Positions 54,635 through 64,000 of a stretch of DNA of 64,000 nucleotides are shown one piece after another; position 1 is the first letter of the stretch, and each line of letters starts with the position of its first letter. The notes below the pieces were generated by a model, which had not been told where the DNA came from, ran no database searches, and was given only the letters and a program-made list of their open reading frames with translations. Both the position numbers and the translations under genes were made by a program. This stretch comes from Heloderma charlesbogerti. Its lineage: Eukaryota; Chordata; Lepidosauria; Squamata; Helodermatidae. The DNA is taken from positions 1,922,001 to 1,986,000 of the forward strand of contig JANEZZ010000983.1 of assembly GCA_026122225.1 (NCBI GenBank), written 5' to 3'.

Positions 54635-56151
54635 GAAGTGAAAGAGTGGGCAGGCCAAAAACTAAACTTGAAGAATTGTATTTAAATGTGAAATACATGG
54701 ATGAGTAACAAGCAGGGAAGGAATCTGCATGGTCTGGGGATGGCAGGAGGGTGGGCGGCATGGAGTCCATCAGCCTCCATCACCACCACCCCACAGACTC
54801 CTGCGACATCCTTATGCAGGTGCACAGATGCTGAATGGCCATCAGCCCCCAGAAAGGGCCTAAAAGATTGCTACGTTGCACTATTTATTTATTACGTTTC
54901 TACACCACCCAATAGCGGAGGCTCTCAAGGCAGCTCACAACTATTAAAACCACAAAATGCATCCTAAAATGCCATATAAAATCTAAATGTTTTTAATGCT
55001 GTTCCTTGTAAATAGATGTTGAGATGTATTGTCTTAAGGAACACTTCAGACTTTTTCTTTCCAAAGCAATTTATATTCCACACCACTGCTGAGGAGCTCA
55101 GAGTTAGATTTCGGTGAAAGCCGACCAAATACTGCACTTAGCAATTATACCCCATGAAAATGCACTGACATAATGACATCAGAAGCAACAGTAATGAGAG
55201 TCGAAGCCGATCAAAAAGTCAAAGTGACATTTGACAAGAGATATAGAGAGAGTGAAATAAGGAACAACTAAATGCATTGTGACTGCCAGCCTCAGAAAAC
55301 AGACAAACCAGTGTACCCTATCAAAACACAGTCCTTTAAAAGAGGGTTGGGGTTTGTATGGAAGACCCACATATGAACCACAAACGAGTTTCCAACCAAG
55401 CATATTCAGGAAAGAAAGCCCCTGTAGAATTTGGGTCCATCACAAATATTGAGGGACTATTCAAGGGAGCTTGTGGCCTAGTCCTACTCCCATTGTGTCT
55501 GACTGCCATGCTCTTTGTGCATTCCAAAGGCTTGAGAAGGAGCTGTACGAGTGTGCCCATGTATGCATGTTTGAGCCAGGATTCCTCTTCACAGGGAATT
55601 CTACATGGGTACCTATGTGCATCCCCTTCCATGTGTTCTGAATGCATGGATGGCTGGGAGGGGGACTGCTGGAAATATCAGCAGAGGGTAACAAAGCTAG
55701 TCCATGCAGCTCTGCAACCCTCCTCACACCTGCTTTCAATGCATGGGGGTAGTTGTGTGAATGGTTCCTCCTGCTGTAATCAACTATTTGCTTCAAGCGA
55801 AATGCATTCTCACCATAATGCAATTTCCTTAATATCAAATAGTCTCCTCCCCTCCCTGCCTCTGGGACCTTTTTCCCATCTCCGCAGTCCATTTCTGAGT
55901 GCAGAGGCATAACCAGTAGAGAGAGAATCATGCCGGCTCTGAGTGGGGTGGGGGAGAGGGGAACGCAGTTTCTGGGAACCGAGGTCGGAGCCCTGCCTCT
56001 GGCCTCGATTCCCAGAAACCAAAAAATCCCATGGCCCTCTAGACAGTGTCTAGTGGCCATAAGATTGCTGCCCCAAATAGCCTAATCTAGGATAGACAGA
56101 TCTGTCAGTTTCTGTTTCTCTCCATTTCTTATTTTTCTAGTCTTAGATTTG
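54635..56151. other. Unique spacer; possible LINE tail at 54880-54990
   Basis: 54880-54990 (TTATTTATTACGTTTCTACA, GGCTCTCAAGGCAGCTCACA) resembles the antisense 3' end of a LINE. The rest, including the 184-aa and 199-aa overlapping frames at 55358-56060, has no domain I recognise and those frames oppose each other. Confidence 0.4.
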
Positions 56152-56159
56152 GTTCATCC

Positions 56160-57078
56160 TAGGGATGGCGGAGAATTTCTCCACAAATCTTCGGGAGGCC
56201 GAGCGCCGAGGCATTTGGCCCCCTGAAAGTGTTGGGGAAATTCTCCGCCGGCCCCCAACACCCCCCCAGGATGGGACTTACCGTGGCCGAATGTCCATCT
56301 TGGCGGCGGGTCCTGGCAGCGGTTCGTCGGGGGCAGGGGGGGGCAGCCAGTCTCCTGACCGTCTGCTGCCGCCGCCATTAAAAAATAAAAAAGTAAACAC
56401 ACACACACACACACCCGTGATAAGCTACGTGACAATTTACGTAGCCTATCACGGCTAGATTTCCAAAGTCAGCCGTGATAGGCTAAGTAAATCGTCATGT
56501 AGCCTATCACGGGTGACTTTGAAAAAAAAAAAAGCATGTACGCAAATGGTGGCGGCCCATGGGCGCCGCCATTTGCATTCCTTATTTTGGCATGTCTAGT
56601 CTACGTAAAGATTTACATAGACTACAGTGAAAATAAGGGCAAAGCAAATAGCGTTCCCTTATTTTCGCCGTAGTCTACGTAAATCTTTACGTAGACTAGA
56701 CGTGCCAAAATAAGGAACGCAAATGGTGGCGCCCATAGGCCACCACCATTTGCATACACGCTTTTTATTTTTTCCCCAAAGTCACCCGTGATAGGCTACA
56801 TGACGATTAACGTAGCCTATCATGGCTGACTTTGGAAATCTAGCCATGATAGGCTACGTTAATCATTACATAGCCTATCACGGGGTTTTGTTTTGTTTTT
56901 TTCACTTTTTCTTTTGCAGCCGGGGAGACGGGGCGCCTCCCCCCCCGGCCTGAATTTCGGCCGGGTGAGGCAGGGCACCTCCCCCCCCTCGCCTGAACTT
57001 CGGGGGTAGAAGCGAAGTGCCTCCCCCCCACCACGAAGCAAGCTGCGGGACAAGGTAAGTCCCTTTCGTACATTACTA
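56160..57078 (-). mobile_element. Family A foldback MITE, copy A14
   Basis: TAGGGATGGCGGAGAATTTC...CATTACTA. The flanks GTTCATCC (56152-56159) and GTTTCATCC (57079-57087) differ by one inserted T. Four GATAGGCTA hairpin units (about 56417, 56476, 56789 and 56847) surround two AGTCTACGTAAA hairpins and YY1-like arms. AAGGTAAGTCC near 57053. Confidence 0.9.
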
Positions 57079-57522
57079 GTTTCATCCCAGTCTTGGAGAA
57101 TTTTTTTTTTAAAGATTTGTATGGTGAGTCATATGCAATTTTGGTGATTTCTCCTAATACAGGCATCTTGGTTTGCAAATTTACCTAATATACATATATT
57201 TGCAAGCAATTTTCCTAACAAATCTGTATGTTAATTTTCCTAACATTTAGATATGCTAATTCCACTACTATATGAATCTTTAGGTGCATTTCCCCTTAAT
57301 ACATGCATTTTTCTATGCACCATTTAATTGGAGAACAACACTGCAAAATTTGGAGAAATGCAAATTTCAAAGGATGACAGAGTTCGAGTTTGCATGTTAA
57401 TTTGTATGGAGAAATTAGCTAAGTTTTCATTAAAATGTAAAGTGAACATCTTCCCCACCCCAACTAACTTGGACGATGCTGGAGCACAGAAACTTTGTCC
57501 AGAAGGACTCAAACTAGCTGAA
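57079..57522. other. AT-rich spacer
   Basis: 57170-57320 repeats short motifs such as TTTCCTAACA and TATGCTAATT. No ends recognised. Confidence 0.4.
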
Positions 57523-57530
57523 GCTGGTGC

Positions 57531-58405
57531 TAGGGATGTCAGAGAATTCCGCCATGGATCTCGGTGAGGCCGAATGCCAGTGCATTTGGCCCCTCGAAAT
57601 CCATGGCAGAACAAAGCCTCCCCCCCCCACAAAAGGCATGCGAAACAGGACACTTACCTGGTGCCGTTCAAGCTGCATTGCGAATGGCGGCCGCATCTGC
57701 GGCCACCATTCGCTTCATCATTATTGCTGTGATAGGCTACATAAATACTTACGTAGCCTATCATGGCTAATGCAGGGATGCTATTTGCATCCCTGCAGAG
57801 GCCGTGATAGGCTACGTAAAAAAAATTTACGTAGTGGCCGCCATTTGCGCCCCTGTCTTTTGCCATAATAGGCTACGTAAATATTTACATAGCCTATCAT
57901 GGCAAAAAACAGGAACGCAAATGGCGGCCACCGTAGCTGCCACCATTTGTGTTCCCTTTTATTTTTGCCGTGATAGGCTACATAAATATATACGTAGCCT
58001 ATCACAGCAAAATATAGGGACGCAAATGGCAGCGGCTACGGCGGCCGCCTTTTGCGTCCCTGTGCAGCCCAGCAGCCGGATGTCCGGCTTCAGGCGGCCC
58101 CGGCCAGCAGCTCTGTGGAGTTGCTGTGGAGCAGAGCCAGCCAGGGAGAATTTCAGGGTGAGGGACGGAGCGCCTCCCCCCCACCGCGAATGTCACCCTT
58201 CGAAAAGGTAAGTGACTTTCGTACATCCCTACGCTGCAGCCTGGAAGCAGCCGGAAGTCTGGCTGTGGCCGGCCCCAGCTGGCAGCTCCGCAGCCTTGCT
58301 GCAGAGCGGAGCCAGCTGGGGAGGATTCCAGGGGAGAGGGATGGCTCGCCTCCCCCCCCAGCGGACCCTGGCAGTGGACTGGTAAGTGGGATTCATACAC
58401 CCCTA
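57531..58405 (-). mobile_element. Family A foldback MITE, copy A15, composite with two alpha termini in tandem
   Basis: Beta end on the left (TAGGGATGTCAGAGAATTCC), outer alpha end CACCCCTA ending 58405. The flanking 8-mers GCTGGTGC (57523-57530) and GCTGTTGC (58406-58413) match at 7 of 8. An extra internal alpha terminus (AAAAGGTAAGTGACTTTCG ... CATCCCTA, about 58206-58231) is followed by about 175 bp of a second alpha-like block. Several GATAGGCTACGTAAAT hairpins at 57730-58015. Confidence 0.87.
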
Positions 58406-58413
58406 GCTGTTGC

Positions 58414-58955
58414 CAGGTGGATTTCCATGCCACTGAGGTCAACTGAATCTAAAACAGAGGTAGGAGTCCAGCGTAGGAGTTTCACAGCCCCATGACCCCT
58501 CCCAGTGAACTACACTCTTCGGTGTGCCACACTTGTCATGGGGTGCTTGTGGGAGGAGGAGGAATCATTGGTTTGCTATTGAAATGGAGTGGCAAATACA
58601 ATTGGATTGTTAAAAGAGTCAAATTTAGTTTGTTCGTTTAGCACAAATTTAGCTTGTTCGTTTAGTGGCTACGTTAACTCTCAAGCTAAATAGACCATTT
58701 TAGTGCTCTGTAGCACTAGATATCGCAATCCCCCTCATTGCCAAATTCAGTGGCACAGAGGTGGCAGCAGGAGCCATATGTTACCCACCCTTGTCCTAAA
58801 GCAACAAAGCTTGATTAACAAGCACCCCTGAGCTACGAACGTGGTCCTTCAAGGTCACACACTTGAACTACACAGCTGGACTTCACCCTGTGCTACACCC
58901 TTTACACTTAGTCCTTCAACCATGTCTGGGATGAAACATCTACCCACCTCCCTCT
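58414..58955. other. Unique spacer
   Basis: 58610-58665 has TTTAGTTTGTTCGTTTAG repeated twice. Nothing else recognised. Confidence 0.4.
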
Positions 58956-58956
58956 C

Positions 58957-59385
58957 ATCATAGAATCATAGAACAGTGGGGTTGGAAGGGGCTACAAGAC
59001 CATCGAGTCCATCCCCTTGCTCAATGCAGGAATCTAAGTCAGAACATCCCTGACAGATGGCTGTCCAGCTTTATCTTGAATGCCTCCAGTGTGGGAGAGC
59101 CCACCATCTCCCTAGGCAATTGGTTCCACTGTTGTATTGCTATAACAGTCAGGACATTTTTCCTGATGTTCAGCCGGAATCTGGCTTCCTGTAACTTGAG
59201 CCCATTATTCCGTGTCCCGCACTCTGGGATGATCGAGAAGAGATCCTGGCCTTCCTCTTTGTGACAACCTTTCAAGTACTTGAAGAGTACTACCATATCT
59301 CCCCTCAGTCTTCTCTTCTCAAGGCTAAACATGCCCAGTTCTTTCAGTCTCTCCTCATAGGGCTTTGTTGACCACATCCACATTG
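58957..59385 (-). mobile_element. CR1-clade LINE, 3' end
   Basis: Minus strand. A 114-aa frame (59383-59039) encodes ERLKELGMFSLEKRRLRGDM, VVLFKYLKGCHKEEGQDLFS and IRKNVLTVIAIQQWNQLPRE, the CR1 ORF2 C-terminus. The 3' UTR ends with ATTCTATGATTCTATG (58957-58975 region). This is the least decayed CR1 tail in the window. Confidence 0.9.
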
Positions 59386-59530
59386 ATCTTCTATTTATTG
59401 CTCCTCATCCAGCCCATTAGTAAAGCCAGACCAGGGCCATTTGTAGACAGTGCAAAACCCTGGTCAAAGTATGAACAAGAAGATGTCCATGCTGTCACAA
59501 AAATACCATACAATTTGATAAACAAAATTA

Positions 59531-59643
59531 GGGCACAATGCTATGCATGTTTAGAGAGAAAAAAACCCCACAGCTCCCACTGTTCCCAATTCTGGGAGAT
59601 GTAAGTTTTTTTTTTCTGTCTAAACATGCATAGTGTTGTGCCC
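59531..59643. mobile_element. Short palindromic MITE with TTA target duplication
   Basis: GGGCACAATGCTATGCATG...CATGCATAGTGTTGTGCCC, flanked by TTA on both sides (59528-59530 and 59644-59646). GGG termini plus a TTA triplet fit PIF/Harbinger-type MITEs. Confidence 0.75.
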
Positions 59644-59646
59644 TTA

Positions 59647-61100
59647 GTGATTAGAAAATAAGGAATTATAGAAGGCGAAACAAATGAGGATCAAAGGAGT
59701 GAACTATGGGTTGGGAGGAACTGGGAAAAGAGCGGGATTGGTATCCACAGGCTTAATTTAAGAAACAGGAAGACTAGATTAATTTGGGAAGTCACAGGGG
59801 CCATGAGATATTTGTCCTTAGAAACCAATAAGTCTTGAAAGCAGAAAATCTAGGCAGCCACACCACACAAATTAGCAGAACCAATCCTATTACAGCTTCC
59901 TCTTTCAGAACAACAACAACAACAAGAGCAAAAGCAGATTAACAAGTGGTTAGGTCAGAAAAATGTGTATCTTTATTGGTGAAAATGTTCAAGGTATTAC
60001 CATAGACATATAAACTAGACTCACATATACTGGCTAGCTTCTATGTTCAGTTTGGAAGCCATTTTTGGGTCTCCCCTGGAGCAGAAATGACAAATTCCAA
60101 AAGAAAACAAAGAATAAATCCAGGATTGTAGCATAGCAGTGACTGGGCATAATTGCTGTGTGTTTCCCTTCAAACAATGGTAGCTGAAAAAGACTGGGAT
60201 CCAAGTTTTTGTTTTTGAGTTTTTAAGCATTTACAGTGAAACTTGTATCCAAATTAAGGGAGCACAATGCTTCTGCATGCTGTTGCTCAGTGGATTTAAT
60301 GTGGAAGGGAAACATTTAAATGGGGCAAACTCCAAAGACACACACAGAAAGAAAACCTCAGAACTTTTCCACACACAGAATAAGACCTGAGTTAGAATGA
60401 GAATGAAATAATCTCTTTCTTTCCTGCTATCCTGTGTTTCTGGGTGAACCTGCTGCTGCCAGTCACAGCTACACTAAAATCGTATGTTTCTCCATGGTCT
60501 TTTATGGGCAGCATTCCCAACTGCCCTGGTGGAGAATTGTCGTCCCCCCCACCACACACACACACACTCACACACAGCACCACAAGCAAGCATCAAAATG
60601 AACCAAGAAGTTTCATCTTCAAATAACTGAATTGCGTCTCTAACAGTCACCTATCTTGATGGGATATCACACAGTTTTTCTTACATGTCAATCCTACTTG
60701 TGTGACTACCCTCCTTAGCTACTATAATCAAAGGTGGGGACAAGATCATTTCTCATTAAACAAGTGTGAGGAATATTGCCTGCACATTTTGCCTCATTTC
60801 TCCAGACTTATAAGAGTTGGAGACTTGCTTAAGGAACAGAAAACCTAATAATAATAAAAAAGGAGCTTGTCCTCTGACCATTCTAATGAAAAACCTTAAC
60901 TCAAACCTTCCATAATCAACACATTCATGATAGGTTCAAAGGTTATTTTATTATTCTTACCACTGGTAAGCATTTAGGTTGTTAAAACACCATTCTCAAT
61001 ACCAATACTACAGCTCCAGATCTGCTGCACCTACTGAAACAAGGTCTGAAATAGATCTCAGGAAGCATCCAGCATCGAATTACAAAATCAACAAATGACA
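59647..61100. other. Unique spacer, about 1.45 kb
   Basis: Contains (ACA)n at 59911-59924 and (CA)n at 60553-60575. No gene or mobile element recognised. Confidence 0.35.
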
Positions 61101-61110
61101 CCTGCACTTT

Positions 61111-61636
61111 TAGGGATGTGCGAACCCACCCCCGTCTGGGTTCTCCAGGTGCCTGCCCAGGCCCTGCCCTGCTCACTGGCCCCCAGAACATGCTTGAGGC
61201 TCTCCTGCACTCAGCAAGCAGCCTGCACTCACCCTGGTGGCCTTGTCAAGCTCCACGGTAGCCATTTTTTGAAAAATAAAATGGCGATGGCAAAAATGCG
61301 CATATCCGCATATGCGCAAAAATGCACACATTTGCAAATGCACATATTTCATATGCACGAAATGCACACCTGCATATTTGCATACACGGATATGAGCATT
61401 CTCAGAAATGTGCATTTTTGCACATATGCACATATGCACATTTTTGCGACCGCCATTTTATTTTGTGAAAATTGGCAAACACAGAGATTGATGAGGCTGT
61501 CGGGGTGAGTGCGAGCCACTCGATGAGTGTGGGCAGGGGGCGAGTGGGGGCAGGGGCTTGGCAAGTGGGGCTCGGGGGTGCAGGTAGGGGGTTCCACCAG
61601 ATTCCCAGATCGAACCGGGTGCCCACACCATCCCTA
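61111..61636. mobile_element. hAT-type foldback MITE, family B (B6)
   Basis: TAGGGATGTGCGAACCCACC...CACACCATCCCTA. The left flank CACTTT and right flank CACTTAAT fit a duplication with a 2-bp loss. The centre 61280-61460 is a dense set of CGCATATGCG / TGCACATATG short palindromes between the inverted flanks CATTTTTTGAAAAATAAAAT and ATTTTATTTTGTGAAAAT. Confidence 0.72.
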
Positions 61637-61899
61637 CACTTAATCCCTTAATGGTATATACAAAACTCATTCTCACTTACTTAATGGGTTGTACAATTTA
61701 CCAATATTAAGAACAATAAAAACAGTCTTTAACCTATCACAAATCTGTTGATTTTAGAAGGTTTGAGGTAAGTTTTCTCTGTTGCACACATGAATGGTTG
61801 AAGTAAAACTCCTCTTTTTGGATTAACAGTCTACAAGGCTTTGTAGGAGAATGCATATATCTTCACCAACTTAACAATTTATGACAAGAAAACTTGTAG

Positions 61900-62235
61900 C
61901 AACATGGGAAGCTGCCTTATACTGAGGTCAGACCATTGGTCCATTTAGTCATCATTGGTCTAATGTTAAAGAAGTACAGTAGGAATCACCTGGAGGTTGC
62001 ATGACTGGGTCCTCCAGGCAGCTAGACAAGCCAGGCTCCAAGCCTAGGTGGAACATAGGAAGCTGCCTTATACTGAATCAGACCGTAAGTCAATCTAGCC
62101 CAGTATTGTCGACATTGACTGGCAGCAGCTCTCCAGGGTTTCAGGCAGACATTTTTCCAGCCCTGTCTGGAGATCTTGGGGATTGACCCTCAGACCTTCT
62201 TCATGTAAGGCATGTGCTGTACCACTGAGCTGTGG
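61900..62235 (-). mobile_element. tRNA-derived SINE (antisense) plus a second tail fragment
   Basis: 62041-62235 read on the minus strand has a tRNA-like head (box A CAGCTCAGTGGTACAGCAC, box B GGGTCAATCCCC) and a body ending TCAGTATAAGGCAGCTTCCT. 61900-61965 repeats the tail (AACATGGGAAGCTGCCTTAT), so two copies or a partial duplication lie here. Same family as 36295-37115. Confidence 0.82.
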
Positions 62236-62959
62236 CCTGTAGCTGTGCCTGGCTGATGGCAGTGGGTCCTGGGCAATTTCCCCACCTCTTTGACCTTTGA
62301 TAAAAAGGCCCTGCCTTAACCCCAGACATCAGCCCAGCACTTCCCTTTAGATTCCTTAATCAATTTGCTCCAAGCTCCCACTTCCTTTCTCAATAAAATC
62401 CACATCAAAAGACCATTCAGGAAGTAGAAGAGATTATCGTGCAAATTAAACTGACAGTTCTCAATGCATGGAGTGAATATTAGTTCACATTCCCATTTCA
62501 GACAAAAAAGCTTTGGATGTGGTACCAAAACATGGCATCCAATTCACCATGTGAAATAGCAGCTAGAAGTTGCACAAATTATGAATATAATAGTTTTACT
62601 GCTTTCACCTTTGCAACAGTATGAGTCCACTGAGTAATTATTCCACTCCCATCTGTGCTTTCTACTGTATGAAAAGACTGAGAAGCTAACAAGGAAGTTC
62701 AATATATCCAGCTATTAGCTCAAACTAGAGCTGTGCACACATGGCCTCTCAAAATTATCCAGCCTATTTGTGGGAAGAGAAATTGGGAGGACAATTTCAC
62801 CAAATCTCTCCTAGGGGAGGAGAAATTCTCCAACAGTTTCTCACAGATAGTGCTCACTACTGGCAGGGGTTGTGTAGCACAGGTTCATTCTTTTTTCCTA
62901 AGGGTTTTTGATTTCTTGCACTGCATCTGTAAGTGGAAAAAGCATCAACTGTGTTGAGG
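62236..62959. other. Unique spacer
   Basis: Nothing recognised. Confidence 0.35.
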
Positions 62960-62967
62960 CTTCCACT

Positions 62968-63825
62968 TAGGGGTGGACGAAAGTCACTTACCTTTTCTCG
63001 CAGCTTGTTCGCGGTGGGGGGGAGGCGCTTCGCTGCTCCCCCCGCGAAGTTCAGGCCGAGGGGGAGGCTTCCCGCCTCGCCCGGCCAAAATTCAGGCTGG
63101 GGGGGAGGCTTCCCGCCTCGCCCGGCCGAAATTCAGGCCGGGGAGGAGGCTTGCCGCCTCGCCCGGCCGCGCACGCGAAAGTTAAAAAAAAAAACACGCC
63201 CCCTGATAGGCTACGTGACGATTCACGTAGCCTATCACGGCTAGATCTGCAAAGTCAGCCGTGATAGGCTACGTCAATCGTCACGTAGCCTATCACAGGT
63301 GACTTAAAAAAAAAAAAAAAAGCATGTACGCGAATGGCGGCCCCCATAGGGAGCCGCCATTCACGTTCCTTATTTAGTTGCTGTAGACAATTTGCGCTAT
63401 TTGCGTTGTCCTTAATTTCGCCGTAGTCTACGTAAAGATTTACATAGACTACAGGGACCAAATAAGGAACGCGAATGGCGGCTCCCTCTGGGGGCCGCCA
63501 TTTGCGTACGCGCTTTTTTTTTTTTTTAAGTCACGCGTGATAGGCTACGTGACGATTTACGTAGCCTATCATGGCTGACTTTGCAGATCTAGCCATGATA
63601 GGCTACGTTAATCATCACGTAGCCTATCACGGGGGCGTTTTTTAAAAAAAAACTTTTAATTTCGGAGCCGGGCAAGGCAAGGCGCCTCCTTCCCGGCCTG
63701 AATTTCGGCCGGGCGAGGCGGGAAGCCTCCCCCCTCGGCCTGAACTTCGGAAGGAGAGCAGCGAAGTGCCTCCCCCCCACCGCGAAAAGCTGCGAGACCA
63801 GGTAAGTGGCTTTCGTGCACTCCTA
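62968..63825. mobile_element. Family A foldback MITE, copy A16, with two alpha ends
   Basis: Left end TAGGGGTGGACGAAAGTCAC, right end GTGGCTTTCGTGCACTCCTA. Both are alpha ends: each carries the GCAGCTT..CGCGGTGGGGGGGAGG block, ACTTACC/GGTAAGT, and two hairpins. The flanking 8-mers CTTCCACT and CCCTGAGC do not match. The element is close to one 858-bp inverted repeat centred near 63395. This suggests recombination between two copies. Confidence 0.88.
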
Positions 63826-63969
63826 CCCTGAGCTGGAACACACAACCTTCAGGTCTAAAGCCTGAAGCCCCAGCCTAGTCCTGGCAGGTGTATGCCATGT
63901 TAGAAATAATCACATACTACTGAAGTGCCTACAGCTAAAATATTTAAGTTGGGAATAGCTCTCTCTCAC

Positions 63970-64000
63970 TAGGGATGAACGAAAGGGACTTACCTTGCCC
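63970..64000 (+). mobile_element. Family A foldback MITE, copy A17, cut by the window edge
   Basis: TAGGGATGAACGAAAGGGAC followed by TTACCTTGCCC is the alpha terminus. The rest lies beyond the window. Confidence 0.85.

Noticed and set aside
55358..56060. Overlapping 184-aa and 199-aa frames as genes
   Set aside because: They oppose each other over the same DNA and show no recognisable domain or codon pattern.

Overview
The window looks like nuclear DNA of a squamate reptile (lizard or snake). This is inferred from the repeats: BovB (RTE) LINE, L2- and CR1-clade LINEs, tRNA-derived SINEs of the kind seen in lepidosaurs, a Tc1-like relic and very many hAT-type MITEs. I found no convincing host protein-coding exon, no rRNA or functional tRNA gene, and no CRISPR array. 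Nearly every long open frame belongs to a transposon, a low-complexity repeat or a palindrome.

Layout. 0.12-1.4 kb: an 87-bp minisatellite decaying into GA-rich DNA. 4.2-8.2 kb: a broken L2 LINE (+) split by a foldback MITE, followed by a CR1 3' end and a SINE. 9.3-11.0 kb: a foldback element with a relative nested in it. 11.2-12.0, 16.0-16.8, 19.2, 30.2-30.7, 35.2-35.4, 38.2 and 50.3-51.9 kb: hAT-type elements with CAGGGG ends. 14.1-15.7 kb: CR1 fragment joined to a Tc1-like transposase relic. 22.7-23.5 kb: relic of a hAT-type transposase. 25.9-29.5 kb: second L2 LINE (-), also split by a foldback MITE. 31.6-34.4 kb: BovB LINE (-), split in the same way. 36.3-37.1 kb: a SINE cut by two different MITEs. 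43.3-44.8 kb: CR1 LINE (+). 38.9-40.6, 45.1-45.6, 49.4-58.4 and 63.0-64.0 kb: further foldback copies.

The main result is a foldback family (here 'family A', 17 copies or part-copies). Its ends TAGGGATG...CATCCCTA and 8-bp target-site duplications, read directly at many copies, place it with non-autonomous hAT elements. Each copy has two different ends, alpha and beta. Between them lie chains of short palindromes of two kinds: GATAGGCTACGTAAAT hairpins, and hairpins whose arms read GCAAATGGCGGC, a good match to the YY1 consensus. Just inside the ends checked lies a 5' splice-donor-like GGTAAGT (or close variant) facing outward. One copy (62968-63825) has two alpha ends and no duplication. Differences between copies lie largely at CpG sites.

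The elements do not form a pathway together. The nested insertions give a relative order: LINEs and SINE first, then the MITEs.
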